Below are positions 16,705-25,959 of a DNA stretch of 34,985 nucleotides, one piece after another. The position numbers and the translations under genes were made by a program. Source of the stretch: Lachnospiraceae bacterium (lineage in GTDB: Bacteria > Bacillota > Clostridia > Lachnospirales > Lachnospiraceae); contig JAFZNE010000103.1 in the NCBI GenBank assembly GCA_017553035.1, positions 1 through 34,985 on the forward strand, given 5' to 3'. Position 1 is the first letter of the stretch. Every line of letters starts with the position of its first letter. Under the pieces are notes generated by a model. That model worked only from the letters and a program-made list of their open reading frames with translations, did not search any database and was not told where the DNA came from.

Positions 16705-18018
16705 ATGGCGAACAGAAACAATAATTCCAACGGACTGAGATGTTCATTCTGCGGAAAACTGCAGGGACAGGTCCTTAAGATGTTTGCGGGGCCCAATGAC
16801 GTATTTATCTGTAATGAATGCGTTGAGCTGTGCATGGACATTTTCGAAGAGGAATTCCAGGATGAGCCGCAGGAGAGCAGTAAAGAGATCAATCTCATGC
16901 GTCCTGCAGAGATCAAGGAGTTCCTGGACCAGTATGTCATCGGACAGGATGAGGCGAAGAAGATCCTTTCTGTAGCGGTCTACAACCATTACAAACGTAT
17001 CATGACGGATGTAAATATGGATGTGGAACTTCAGAAGAGCAATATCCTGATGCTCGGACCTACCGGTTCGGGTAAGACATATCTTGCCCAGACTCTGGCC
17101 AAGATGCTGGGTGTACCGTTTGCCATTGCAGATGCGACGACACTTACCGAGGCAGGTTATGTCGGTGAAGATGTCGAAAATATACTTCTTAAGCTGATCC
17201 AGGCATCGGACTACGATGTTGAGCGTGCACAATATGGTATCGTATATATCGATGAGATCGACAAGATAGCCACAAAAGCCGAAAATGTTTCGATAACGAG
17301 AGATGTTTCCGGTGAGGGTGTTCAGCAGGCACTGCTCAAGATCCTCGAAGGAACGGTTGCTTCGGTTCCTCCGCAGGGCGGACGTAAGCATCCCCATCAG
17401 GAATTTATCCAGATCGATACAACCAATATACTGTTTATCTGCGGCGGAGCATTTGACGGACTCGATAAGATCATCGCTTCGAGGATCGGTAAGAAATCCA
17501 TGGGCTTCAATGCCGAGTTGGGTGACGATTCCAAGAAGGATATCGGAGAGCTGTTCAAACAGGTTGAACCCGAAGATCTGATCAAGTTTGGTCTGATCCC
17601 CGAGTTCATCGGAAGAACACCTATTACGACCGCACTTGATTCCCTGAGTGAAAAAGCGCTCGCGGATATCCTCGTCAAGCCGAGGAACGCGCTTACCAAG
17701 CAGTACAAGAAACTGTTCGAGATCGACGGCGTCGAGCTTGAATTTACCGATGAAGCGATCGAAGTCATCGCGCACAGATCATATGAACGCAAGACCGGTG
17801 CCAGAGGCCTGCGCTCGATATGTGAGAAGATCATGATGGATGTCATGTTTGATATTCCTTCCAATGCAGCCGTAGAGAAATGTATCATTACCAAGGAAGC
17901 TGCCCTCGGTGAGGGTCAGCCCGAACTGATCTATGGTGAGAACAACCGGAATCTCAAGACATCGAGGGCGATCGCCAAGACGCCACGCAGCAAGTCCAGA
18001 CCTGATGCGACGGCGTGA
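16705..18018 (+). CDS. clpX: ATP-dependent Clp protease ATP-binding subunit
   Basis: A 437-residue AAA+ unfoldase that recognises tagged or folded substrates and threads them into ClpP. The N-terminal zinc-binding domain has Cys13, Cys16, Cys36 and Cys39. Walker A GPTGSGKT is at 118-125, the pore loop GYVGEDVE at 151-158, Walker B YIDEID at 181-186, and a sensor-2 type GARGLRS lies near 360. The ClpP-docking loop region reads 'SMGFNAELG', with Met before Gly-Phe instead of the usual Ile. The C-terminal tail is basic. It is separated from clpP by 111 bp of paired hairpins; the start is supported by ATGGAGG 8-9 nt upstream. Confidence 0.97.
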   Translation: MANRNNNSNGLRCSFCGKLQGQVLKMFAGPNDVFICNECVELCMDIFEEEFQDEPQESSKEINLMRPAEIKEFLDQYVIGQDEAKKILSVAVYNHYKRIMTDVNMDVELQKSNILMLGPTGSGKTYLAQTLAKMLGVPFAIADATTLTEAGYVGEDVENILLKLIQASDYDVERAQYGIVYIDEIDKIATKAENVSITRDVSGEGVQQALLKILEGTVASVPPQGGRKHPHQEFIQIDTTNILFICGGAFDGLDKIIASRIGKKSMGFNAELGDDSKKDIGELFKQVEPEDLIKFGLIPEFIGRTPITTALDSLSEKALADILVKPRNALTKQYKKLFEIDGVELEFTDEAIEVIAHRSYERKTGARGLRSICEKIMMDVMFDIPSNAAVEKCIITKEAALGEGQPELIYGENNRNLKTSRAIAKTPRSKSRPDATA

Positions 18019-18034
18019 TAGTTTTTGAATTTGC

Positions 18035-18062
18035 GGCTGCGCAGCCTTGTAGCTGCGCAGCT
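18035..18062. repeat. Duplicated 10-bp palindrome between clpX and engB
   Basis: The perfect palindrome GCTGCGCAGC occurs at 18036-18045 and again at 18052-18061, extended by one pair each (GG...CC and AG...CT). The copies can pair with each other or fold singly. No T-tract follows. It may be a protein-binding site or a processing hairpin upstream of the engB ribosome-binding site. Confidence 0.65.
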
Positions 18063-18090
18063 TTACTTTGTAAGGAAGGAGACTGTGAGT

Positions 18091-18675
18091 ATGGTAATAA
18101 AATCAGCGGAATTGGATATCGTCTGCGGAATAACCAGCACTCTGCCGCGTAATGAACTTCCGGAGATAGCATTTTCGGGCAAATCGAACGTCGGCAAGTC
18201 TTCGCTCCTCAACGGTCTGCTGAACCGCAAGGCACTTGCTCGTACATCAGCGACGCCGGGCAAAACACAGACGATCAATTATTATCTTGTTAATAAAGAA
18301 CTGTATTTTGTGGACCTTCCCGGATACGGATATGCCAAGGTCTCACAGACCACCAGAGAAAAATGGGGCGCGATGATCGAGAAATACCTGAAAAAATCGC
18401 CCTCATTGAAGGCAGTATTCCTTCTCATAGATATCCGTCACGAACCCGGTGCCAATGACAAACAGATGTATGAATGGATTGCCGCAAACGGGTTCAAACC
18501 GGTGATAATAGCCACAAAATCCGATAAGATCCCACGCGGACAGATCAAAAAACAAACATCGATGATATTAAAGACCCTGGGGTGTCCGCCGGATACCGTT
18601 ATCCTGCCGTATTCGGCATTGAACAGATCAGGACGGGACGAGATCTGGGAAGAGATCGGGAAAATACTACAGTAA
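18091..18675 (+). CDS. engB: Ribosome biogenesis GTP-binding protein EngB/YsxC
   Basis: A 194-residue TRAFAC-class GTPase needed for late assembly of the 50S subunit in Firmicutes. G1 is GKSNVGKSS (30-38), the G2 region is 'TSATPGKTQ' (52-60), G3 is DLPGYGYAKV (75-84), G4 is TKSDK (142-146), and the G5 region is 'PYSALNRSG'. Complete and of normal length. ATG 18091 has AAGGAG at 9-nt spacing; the in-frame GTG at 18085 is too close. The clpX-engB link is common in Clostridia and Bacilli, usually with lon between; lon is missing here. Confidence 0.95.
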   Translation: MVIKSAELDIVCGITSTLPRNELPEIAFSGKSNVGKSSLLNGLLNRKALARTSATPGKTQTINYYLVNKELYFVDLPGYGYAKVSQTTREKWGAMIEKYLKKSPSLKAVFLLIDIRHEPGANDKQMYEWIAANGFKPVIIATKSDKIPRGQIKKQTSMILKTLGCPPDTVILPYSALNRSGRDEIWEEIGKILQ

Positions 18676-18684
18676 AGGATCGAT

Positions 18685-20139
18685 ATGAAACTATTTTCAA
18701 AAGACAGGAATTTTTACAGACAGGTGCTTATACTGGCGCTTCCGATAGCGCTGCAGAGCCTCATCACCGTGGGCGTAAACATGCTGGATACCATCATGGT
18801 CGGCAGCCTCGGAGATGATGCCCTTTCAGCTACTTCCCAGGCCAATTCCTTTATCAATATCTACCACATTTTCTGCATGGGCCTCGGAATGGGAGCATCC
18901 GTGCTTGTTTCGAGATATTGGGGAATGAAACGTGCCGCTTCCGCAAAGATATATTCGGAAGACGGCATTGAAGTTTACAATGACCCGGAAGCTGATAAAC
19001 AGACAGAAGCGGCGGAAAGAGCGTTGAAGCAGACTGTTGCGATGATGCTGAGGATCACGCTTGTTCTCGCTACATTGTTTGCGCTTGCTACCCTGATCAT
19101 GCCCGGTACATTGATGAAAATGTACACTGAAGAAGAGGAGATCATCAGACAGGGCACTATATATTTCAATTATTCGATCATAACATACTTCTTCCTCGGA
19201 GCATCGCTCGTATGTACGATCGTGCTGAGAAGCGTAGGACAGGTAAGATTTCCGCTGCTTGTATCGATTGGAGCCTTTTTTGTAAATCTCGGTGCAAATT
19301 ACGCTTTTATTTACGGTGAACTGGGAGCTCCGAAAATGGAGGTCGCCGGTGCCGCGATAGGTACGCTGATCGCCCGTGTATTTGAAGCGGCAATGATCTG
19401 CGGATATCTTCTTTTCAAGGATAAGAATATCGGATTCAGGATCAAAGACATGTTCATGGAGACGCGCAGCCTGATAGGAGAGTATCTGCGCATAAGCATT
19501 CCGGTGCTTATCAGTGACGGGATCCTGGCGATCGGTAATAACTCGGTGGCAATGGTGATCGGACATCTCGGTTTCTCGGCTGCAAATGCGATCACGAGCG
19601 TAACCCAGATGCTCAGTACGGTATTTATCCAGGGTGTATGCCAGGCAGGAGCGATCGTGACCGGCATGACGCTCGGAGAAGGCGACCGCGAAAAGACAAT
19701 GAAACAGGGATACCTGTTCTTCGGACTCGGACTGGCTTTGGGAACGGTTTCTGCGATATTTATAATGCTTACGAGCGAACCGATCATTGCCTATTATGAC
19801 AATGTCAGCGAAGAAACGGTAGAGATCGCGCGCCAGCTGATGGCGGCGATCAGTCTGATAATCATATTCCAGGGGACTAACAGCATCATGACCAAAGGCG
19901 TGCTGCGCGGCGGCGGTGATACGAAAATGCTGATGATCACCGATAATATTTTCCTGTGGGTTCTTGCGATCCCGCTCGGAATAGTTGCGGGTTTTGTGTT
20001 TAAATGGTCTCCGTTTGTGATCTATATATGCCTTAAATCCGACCAGATCGTAAAGATGATATGGGCTTTCCTGCGTCTGAGAAGCGGGAAATGGATCAAG
20101 AAGATCACTACGGGAAAACAAGCGGAACAAACCGAATAA
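18685..20139 (+). CDS. MATE family efflux transporter (first copy)
   Basis: A 484-residue inner-membrane antiporter of the multidrug and toxic compound extrusion family, using a Na+ or H+ gradient. The two MatE repeats are visible: 'LPIALQSLITVGVNMLDTIM' opens the first, 'ISIPVLISDGILAIGNNSVA' the second, giving about 12 membrane segments. An unusual hydrophilic insert (about residues 90-118, 'YSEDGIEVYNDPEADKQTEA') lies in a loop of the first half. The start is 9 bp after engB with AAAGGA upstream, so it is likely co-transcribed. Its substrate is unknown. Confidence 0.9.
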   Translation: MKLFSKDRNFYRQVLILALPIALQSLITVGVNMLDTIMVGSLGDDALSATSQANSFINIYHIFCMGLGMGASVLVSRYWGMKRAASAKIYSEDGIEVYNDPEADKQTEAAERALKQTVAMMLRITLVLATLFALATLIMPGTLMKMYTEEEEIIRQGTIYFNYSIITYFFLGASLVCTIVLRSVGQVRFPLLVSIGAFFVNLGANYAFIYGELGAPKMEVAGAAIGTLIARVFEAAMICGYLLFKDKNIGFRIKDMFMETRSLIGEYLRISIPVLISDGILAIGNNSVAMVIGHLGFSAANAITSVTQMLSTVFIQGVCQAGAIVTGMTLGEGDREKTMKQGYLFFGLGLALGTVSAIFIMLTSEPIIAYYDNVSEETVEIARQLMAAISLIIIFQGTNSIMTKGVLRGGGDTKMLMITDNIFLWVLAIPLGIVAGFVFKWSPFVIYICLKSDQIVKMIWAFLRLRSGKWIKKITTGKQAEQTE

Positions 20140-20167
20140 GAGATATCCGGTTTGCATTCGCAGGAAA

Positions 20168-20686
20168 TCAATTCATCAATTCATTTAAGATCATCGGATA
20201 CAGACGGGAGCCGGATTGCATCCATTTGGTGCAGTATTTTTCGGCTTCCGTAGTTGATGATGCTTTGATATTCAGCTCCATGATCTTTTCTCCGGCCTCT
20301 TCTATGAACAGATTGACCGTATAGTTGTCTATGTCGTTACTGTAATATTTCGAACGTACCGAAATATCATCACGAAGTTCCATATTGTTCTCTTTGATGA
20401 ATCTGTCGACATCTGCCTTGATCGAAGGCGACAGTTCGCGGGAAAGAAGATCGAATGATGCTTCACCCGATTCTGTGATCGAGAACAGGGTCTTTCCGTG
20501 GAACTCCTCTTTTGATATATAACCGTCATCAAGAAGTTCTCCCAACAGCTGCTGAAGGTTGAAATAGTCCGTAAAATCTCCCTCGAGCAGGAAAGAACTG
20601 AGCGAATTGTAGGAAATGGGATAATTAACCCTGTGTAACATATACAATATCGTAAGTCTGTATAAAAGCACCGTTTCACGAAGCAT
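20168..20686 (-). CDS. DUF4364 family protein, probable winged-helix regulator
   Basis: A 172-residue cytoplasmic protein matching the DUF4364 family of Clostridia as remembered. The N-terminal half reads like a winged helix: 'LTILYMLHRVNYPISYNSLS', then 'FTDYFNLQQLLGELLDDGYI', then a beta-wing 'GKTLFSITESGEASF'. This resembles PadR/MarR-type domains. The C-terminal half is an acidic alpha/beta domain ('YTVNLFIEEAGEKIMELNIK') of unknown ligand. The start has GAGGTG 7 nt upstream. It converges on the MATE gene with only 28 bp between stops and no terminator, and is divergent from rho, so it may regulate either. Function is inferred from fold only. Confidence 0.82.
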   Translation of the reverse strand: MLRETVLLYRLTILYMLHRVNYPISYNSLSSFLLEGDFTDYFNLQQLLGELLDDGYISKEEFHGKTLFSITESGEASFDLLSRELSPSIKADVDRFIKENNMELRDDISVRSKYYSNDIDNYTVNLFIEEAGEKIMELNIKASSTTEAEKYCTKWMQSGSRLYPMILNELMN

Positions 20687-20840
20687 GTCTGTTCACCTCA
20701 TTTATTAACCTGATGATAATTCATTTCCGATGAAGCGCTGATCGGATCATCGCTTCCCTGCCGAATTTTTCTGATCCGGATTTCGGTCAGTAAGGACAAT
20801 CATACATCAAAAACCGATAAAACGCAATAAATAATAAGAC

Positions 20841-20869
20841 TTGTAAAATTCGGTTTTTAATGATACTAT
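20841..20869 (+). promoter_or_regulatory. Probable promoter of rho with about 105-nt leader
   Basis: TTGTAA (20841-20846) and TACTAT (20864-20869) are separated by 17 bp. The leader holds a small ACAAC/GTTGT hairpin (20876-20880 and 20885-20889) and is otherwise AT-rich. rho is autoregulated through its leader in some bacteria; whether that holds here cannot be seen. AAGGAGG precedes the rho ATG. Confidence 0.55.
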
Positions 20870-20981
20870 GTATGTACAACATCAGTTGTTCTCGGAGACA
20901 CATCATTATTTTCTGTTTTATATCGTTTGTATCGTAAGAAATCCGATGTTTTTAAAATAAATAAGCAAGGAGGAATATTGT

Positions 20982-22937
20982 ATGGATTATGATAAAATGT
21001 CATTGGCCGAGTTACGCGAAGAAGCTAAGAACAATGGAATAAAGAGCGTTTCGTCATTGAGAAAAAACGAATTGATCGAACTTTTGAAGAAAGAATCCAA
21101 ATCCGTGGAAAAAGCGGCTCAGAAACTTGAGAAGCTGGCAGTCGGTGAAGATTCCAAGAATAAAGAAGAAGCTTCCAAAACAGGAGCAAAGCGTACAAAA
21201 GCAAAGAAGGAGACCGAACCGGCAGAGCCGAAGGCCAAGGGTGCCGCAAGCGGGACGGCAGACCGTAAATCTAAAAGTGCAGGATCCGACGCAGCCGGAA
21301 GGAAAACCAAGGATACGGATGCCGAAACGGCAGGCCGGAAATTGAAGGATGCCGCTACCGAAGCCGCAGACCGTAAAGCGAAGAACGCAGGGACCGAAGC
21401 TGTGGAGCGCAAGGTGAAGAATGCGCCTGCCGAGGCAGCAGACAATAAAGCTTCCGCGGAATCCCGGACAGACCGCAGACCTGCACAGGAGAGACCTGCA
21501 CAGACGCCGGAGAGCAACCGTCCGTCCGCACAGGAGAGACCTGTACAGACACCGGAGAACAGCCGTCCGGCTGCGCAGGAAAGACCTGCACAGAATACCC
21601 AGACCGCTCAGAATAACCGCCCCGGGTATCAGCAGAATCAGGGTCCCGCGGGAAGCGCACCTATGCAGCAGGCCCGCAATCAGGGCCCGGATCGTCCCGT
21701 ACAGCAGCATTTCAATAATGCGACCGAGGGCAAGATCGTTTCCACTACCAAGATAACGACCGAGGAACGTGAAGCGCTCGATCCCAAGCTGTCACCTGAG
21801 GTTGAACGTCTTGACAGCGGCGATACCAAGATGGGAATTCTTGAGGTTATGCCCGAAGGCTTCGGATTTATCAGATGTGACAATTTCCTGCCGGGTGAGA
21901 ACGATGTTTATGTTTCTCCCGCCCAGATCCGCAAATTTAATCTCAAGACCGGAGATATCATTTCGGGTAATACCAAAGTAAGGCTTGCAACCGAAAAGTT
22001 CTGTGCGTTATTATACATCAAGACGATCAACGGCATACATCCGAATGAAGCGATCAAACGTAAGAGATTTGAGGAACTGACTCCAGTATTTCCTCATTCA
22101 AGGATACGTCTCGAGACACGGGGCTGCATACCCGCATTGAGGATCGTGGATCTTCTTTCGCCTATAGGCAAGGGACAGCGTGGTATGATCGTATCCCAGC
22201 CTAAAGCAGGAAAGACCACGCTCCTTAAGCAGATAGCCAAGGCCATGCAGATCAATTATCCTGACCTGCACATCATCATACTGCTTATCGATGAACGTCC
22301 CGAGGAAGTTACGGACATGAAAGAGTCCATTCAGGGTTCGAATGTGGAGGTTATCTATTCGACATTCGATGAGCTTCCCGAGAATCACAAACGTGTTTCG
22401 GAAATGGCGATCGAACGCGCCAAGAGACTTGTAGAGCACGGACGTGACGTTGTTGTCCTGCTTGACAGTATCACAAGACTAGCGAGAGCATACAACCTTA
22501 CCTGCCAGCCCAGCGGACGTACACTTTCGGGTGGTCTTGATCCCGCGGCACTGCATATGCCCAAGAAGTTCTTCGGAGCGGCCCGCTGTATGAGAGAAGG
22601 AGGATCGCTCACGATCCTTGCTACTGCGCTCGTAGAGACGGGCAGCAGGATGGACGACGTAGTATTCGAGGAGTTCAAGGGAACCGGTAATATGGAGCTT
22701 GTTCTCGACCGTAATCTTTCCGAAAGACGTATCTTCCCGGCGATCGATCTTCCGAGATCGAGTACCAGGCGCGAGGACCTGCTGCTCAACAGAGACGAGA
22801 TCGAAGCCAACAATATTTTACGAAGGGCATTTAACTCGTCCAAATCGGATGAAGTTATAGAGAAGATCATCGGAATGTTCGCGAGAACACGCAGTAATGC
22901 CGAATTTATCGATATGCTGAAGAATACAAGGCTGTGA
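20982..22937 (+). CDS. rho: Transcription termination factor Rho with long repeat-rich insert
   Basis: A 651-residue hexameric RNA helicase, longer than the roughly 420 residues of E. coli Rho. The N-terminal Rho_N helical domain (about 1-45, 'MSLAELREEAKNNGIKSVSS') is followed by about 200 residues of low-complexity sequence. This insert comprises six 12-residue basic/acidic units (94-165), three 15-residue Pro/Gln/Glu/Arg units (about 166-210) and a Gln/Asn/Gly-rich part to about 250. Then come the cold-shock RNA-binding domain (about 280-350, 'EVMPEGFGFIRCDNFLPGEN'), Walker A KAGKTT near 408, Walker B 'IILLIDERPEEV', and the Q/R-loop region 'LLDSITRLARAYN'. The catalytic core is intact. 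It begins a long forward gene run and lies 16 bp before prfC. Confidence 0.96.
   Translation: MDYDKMSLAELREEAKNNGIKSVSSLRKNELIELLKKESKSVEKAAQKLEKLAVGEDSKNKEEASKTGAKRTKAKKETEPAEPKAKGAASGTADRKSKSAGSDAAGRKTKDTDAETAGRKLKDAATEAADRKAKNAGTEAVERKVKNAPAEAADNKASAESRTDRRPAQERPAQTPESNRPSAQERPVQTPENSRPAAQERPAQNTQTAQNNRPGYQQNQGPAGSAPMQQARNQGPDRPVQQHFNNATEGKIVSTTKITTEEREALDPKLSPEVERLDSGDTKMGILEVMPEGFGFIRCDNFLPGENDVYVSPAQIRKFNLKTGDIISGNTKVRLATEKFCALLYIKTINGIHPNEAIKRKRFEELTPVFPHSRIRLETRGCIPALRIVDLLSPIGKGQRGMIVSQPKAGKTTLLKQIAKAMQINYPDLHIIILLIDERPEEVTDMKESIQGSNVEVIYSTFDELPENHKRVSEMAIERAKRLVEHGRDVVVLLDSITRLARAYNLTCQPSGRTLSGGLDPAALHMPKKFFGAARCMREGGSLTILATALVETGSRMDDVVFEEFKGTGNMELVLDRNLSERRIFPAIDLPRSSTRREDLLLNRDEIEANNILRRAFNSSKSDEVIEKIIGMFARTRSNAEFIDMLKNTRL
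21261..21476 (+). repeat. Six 36-bp degenerate tandem repeats inside rho
   Basis: Twelve-residue units starting at residue 94 follow the pattern [D/G/E]RK-x-K-x-A-x-x-E-A-A (for example DRKAKNAGTEAV and ERKVKNAPAEAA); the last is degenerate. They encode alternating basic and acidic/Ala residues, probably disordered or weakly helical. Confidence 0.8.
21477..21611 (+). repeat. Three 45-bp tandem repeats inside rho
   Basis: Units at 21477, 21522 and 21567 encode RPAQERPAQTPESNR, PSAQERPVQTPENSR and a diverging PAAQERPAQ unit. The nucleotide match between units is high, suggesting fairly recent duplication. Confidence 0.85.
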
Positions 22938-22953
22938 GAGGATCAGTTTTTTT

Positions 22954-24543
22954 ATGAATGAGATAGCAGAAGAAATAAAGAGACGCCGCACATTTGCGAT
23001 CATTTCCCACCCGGATGCGGGTAAGACCACACTGACGGAGAAGCTGCTGCTGTACGGCGGCGCGATCAATCTGGCAGGATCGGTCAAGGCGAAAAAGACC
23101 GCGAGACATGCGGTGTCAGACTGGATGGAAATAGAGAAGGAAAGAGGTATTTCGGTCACGAGTTCCGTAATGCAGTTCAATTACGGGGGATATTGCATCA
23201 ATATCCTGGATACACCCGGACACCAGGACTTCTCGGAGGATACCTACAGAACGCTTATGGCCGCGGATTCGGCGGTCATGGTGATCGACGGTTCGAAAGG
23301 TGTTGAGGCGCAGACCATCAAACTGTTCAAAGTCTGTGTAATGCGCCATATACCGATATTTACATTTATCAACAAGATGGACCGCGAGGCAAGGGATACC
23401 TATGAACTTCTCGACGAGATCGAGACGGTACTGGGGATCAGGACATGCCCGATGGACTGGCCGATAGGCTCGGGTAAAGGCTTCCAGGGTGTTTATGACA
23501 GACAGACAAGGAAGATCAGCCGCTACTTTGCGGCCAATAACGGAATGAAGGAAGTCGAGGCCGTGGAAGCGGTCATAGGCGATCCCTCACTTGATGAGAT
23601 CATCGGTAAGACCGCACACGAGAAGCTCAAAGAAGAGATCGAGCTCGTTGAAGGCGCAACGGATGCCTTTGATCTTGAACGTGTTCAGGCCGGTGACCTG
23701 ACCCCCGTGTTCTTCGGGTCCGCTCTCAACAACTTCGGTGTTGAGAACTTCCTGAAATACTTCCTCAAAATGACTCCACCCCCGCTTGCAAGGACCGCCG
23801 CAGGAGATATGATCGATCCTCTTGGCAGCGGCTTTTCGGCGTTTGTATTTAAGATACAGGCCAATATGAACAAGGCGCACAGAGACAGGATCGCATTTAT
23901 GAGGATCTGCTCGGGCAAATTCGATGCCGACAGGGAAGTATATCATGTTCAGGGCAAGAAGAAGCTCCGCCTTTCCCAGCCGCAGCAGCTGATGGCCGAA
24001 GAACGCAAGGGTATCAGCGAAGCTTATGCCGGCGATATCATAGGCGTATTCGATCCCGGGATATTTTCGATCGGAGACACCGTATGCGCGCCCGAGATGA
24101 AGGTTGAGTACGAAGGTATACCGACGTTCGCGCCGGAGCATTTTGCGAAGATCCGTCAGATGGACACGATGAAACGCAAACAGTTCATCAAAGGAGTCAT
24201 GCAGATAGCCCAGGAAGGTGCGATCCAGATCTTCCAGGAATACAACACGGGAATGGAAGAGATCATAGTCGGAGTTGTCGGCGTACTGCAGTTTGATGTT
24301 CTCAAGTTCAGGCTGGAATCCGAATACGGCGTTGAGATCAAGATGGAACCGCTGCAGTATGAATATGTTCGCTGGGTTACATCGACTCCGAAACCCCTCG
24401 AAGACCTGAATGTTACGTCCGATACCAAGAGGGTGAAGGATCTGAAAGACAATCCGCTGCTCCTGTTTGCACATGAGTGGAGCATCCGGACAGTACAGGA
24501 GAGAAATCCGGGACTCAAACTTGAGGAATTTTCGAAGAATTAA
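22954..24543 (+). CDS. prfC: Peptide chain release factor 3
   Basis: A 529-residue translational GTPase that removes RF1/RF2 from the ribosome after peptide release. G1 SHPDAGKTT is at 18-26. The RF3-specific 'SDWMEIEKERGISVTSSV' (55-72) carries the G2 Thr. G3 DTPGH is at 86-90 and G4 NKMD at 140-143. RF3 domains II and III are recognisable by 'VLQFDVLKFRLESEYGV' near the C-terminus. Full length with standard order. A GAGAGGA site precedes ATG 22954 by about 11 nt, and the rho stop is 16 bp upstream, so the two are likely one transcript. Confidence 0.95.
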   Translation: MNEIAEEIKRRRTFAIISHPDAGKTTLTEKLLLYGGAINLAGSVKAKKTARHAVSDWMEIEKERGISVTSSVMQFNYGGYCINILDTPGHQDFSEDTYRTLMAADSAVMVIDGSKGVEAQTIKLFKVCVMRHIPIFTFINKMDREARDTYELLDEIETVLGIRTCPMDWPIGSGKGFQGVYDRQTRKISRYFAANNGMKEVEAVEAVIGDPSLDEIIGKTAHEKLKEEIELVEGATDAFDLERVQAGDLTPVFFGSALNNFGVENFLKYFLKMTPPPLARTAAGDMIDPLGSGFSAFVFKIQANMNKAHRDRIAFMRICSGKFDADREVYHVQGKKKLRLSQPQQLMAEERKGISEAYAGDIIGVFDPGIFSIGDTVCAPEMKVEYEGIPTFAPEHFAKIRQMDTMKRKQFIKGVMQIAQEGAIQIFQEYNTGMEEIIVGVVGVLQFDVLKFRLESEYGVEIKMEPLQYEYVRWVTSTPKPLEDLNVTSDTKRVKDLKDNPLLLFAHEWSIRTVQERNPGLKLEEFSKN

Positions 24544-24548
24544 TAAAA

Positions 24549-25931
24549 ATGGCTACTGACAGAAAATATGAAATGAACATGAGCGAAGGAAGTATCCTTC
24601 CGAAGCTGCTGAAATTTGCGATCCCGCTGATGCTCTCGAGCATCCTTCAGCTGATGTTCAACGCGGCGGACGTGATCGTTGTCGGCAGATTCGCAGGAGA
24701 CAATTCGCTTGCGGCCGTAGGATGTACAGGTTCGCTGGTCAATCTTCTGATCAATCTGTTCATAGGGCTCTCGGTCGGCACCAATGTTATGACGGCCAGA
24801 CATTACGGAGCCAAACAGAAGGCTGAACTGCATAATACCGTGCATACGTCGATCATGATCGCGATCTACGGCGGCATCATCCTGACGATCGTCGGAACGG
24901 TATTTACCAAAGGCATACTCGAGCTCATGGGGACTCCCGAACCGGTGCTGCCTCTTGCAGCCCTGTATCTGAGGATATACTTCATCGGTATGCTCCCCAA
25001 CATGCTGTACAATTTCGGCAGCGCGATCCTGAGGGCGGTGGGCGATACCAAGCGGCCCATGTATTACCTGATGCTTGCGGGTATAGTAAATGTCGTTCTC
25101 AATCTGCTGTTCGTGATCGTATTAAAGATGGACGTGGCGGGTGTTGCGCTCGCGACGATCATTTCGCAGACAATATCGGCCACACTTGTCATCAAATGTC
25201 TGATCAGGAGTAATTCTCAGATCAAACTGGTGATAAAAGAGCTGAAAATAGATAAAAGAGAACTGAAGAACATAGTCAGGATAGGTATTCCGGCCGGATT
25301 GCAGGGATGTATCTTCTCTCTTTCCAACGTAGTGATACAGTCTTCGATCAACAGTTTCGGAGAAACGGTCGTTTCGGGAAGTTCGGCCTGTTCCAATCTG
25401 GAAGGCTTCGTATATGTGGCGATGAATTCATTTCATCATGCCGCACTGGCTTTTGTCAGCCAGAACATGGGTGCCGGTAAATACACGAGGATCAGGCGTA
25501 TCATGATGTGCGCGATCATATGCGTTACGGTTACCGGAATAATGCTCGGACAGCTTGAACTGTTCTTCGGAGAGAACCTGCTTGGGATATATACGACCAG
25601 TCCGGACGTTATCAGTGCCGGAATGGCGAGAATGCGCATCATAGATGCCACTTATTTCTTATGCGGACTGATGGATGTAATGGTCGGGATCCTGCGAGGC
25701 ATCGGATATTCGGTAATGCCGATGATCGTCTCGCTTCTGGGAGCATGCGGAACGCGACTGTTGTGGATCGCCACGGTATTTCAGATCGAACAGTATCACA
25801 GGGTTGAAACGGTATATATAAGTTACACGTTTTCGTGGCTCCTGACTTTTGCCACGCATTTTATCTGTTTCCTGATAGTTTTCCGAAAGGCCGTGCCGAA
25901 GGAAGATGCGGTAAGGCCGGGGGAAATATAG
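24549..25931 (+). CDS. MATE family efflux transporter (second copy)
   Basis: A 460-residue inner-membrane exporter of the MATE family. The first MatE repeat opens at 'LPKLLKFAIPLMLSSILQLM' with 'NAADVIVVGRFAGDNSLAAV'; the second opens near 'IVRIGIPAGLQGCIFSLSNV'. About 12 membrane segments. It belongs to a different branch from the first MATE protein: sequences differ throughout and it lacks the hydrophilic loop insert. The start is 5 bp after the prfC stop with no strong ribosome-binding site, suggesting translational coupling. Substrate unknown. Confidence 0.9.
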   Translation: MATDRKYEMNMSEGSILPKLLKFAIPLMLSSILQLMFNAADVIVVGRFAGDNSLAAVGCTGSLVNLLINLFIGLSVGTNVMTARHYGAKQKAELHNTVHTSIMIAIYGGIILTIVGTVFTKGILELMGTPEPVLPLAALYLRIYFIGMLPNMLYNFGSAILRAVGDTKRPMYYLMLAGIVNVVLNLLFVIVLKMDVAGVALATIISQTISATLVIKCLIRSNSQIKLVIKELKIDKRELKNIVRIGIPAGLQGCIFSLSNVVIQSSINSFGETVVSGSSACSNLEGFVYVAMNSFHHAALAFVSQNMGAGKYTRIRRIMMCAIICVTVTGIMLGQLELFFGENLLGIYTTSPDVISAGMARMRIIDATYFLCGLMDVMVGILRGIGYSVMPMIVSLLGACGTRLLWIATVFQIEQYHRVETVYISYTFSWLLTFATHFICFLIVFRKAVPKEDAVRPGEI

Positions 25932-25959
25932 TCGGGAGAACAAAACATTAATATCGGTT

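Noticed and set aside
16744-17775. Long open frame on the reverse strand within clpX (343 codons)
   Set aside because: It mirrors the codon pattern of clpX, shows no recognisable domain or ribosome-binding site, and clpX is certain.
18826-20157. Long reverse-strand open frame within the first MATE gene (443 codons)
   Set aside because: Composition rich in Arg/His/Tyr/Ser, as expected from the antisense of a membrane-protein gene; no domain or start signal.
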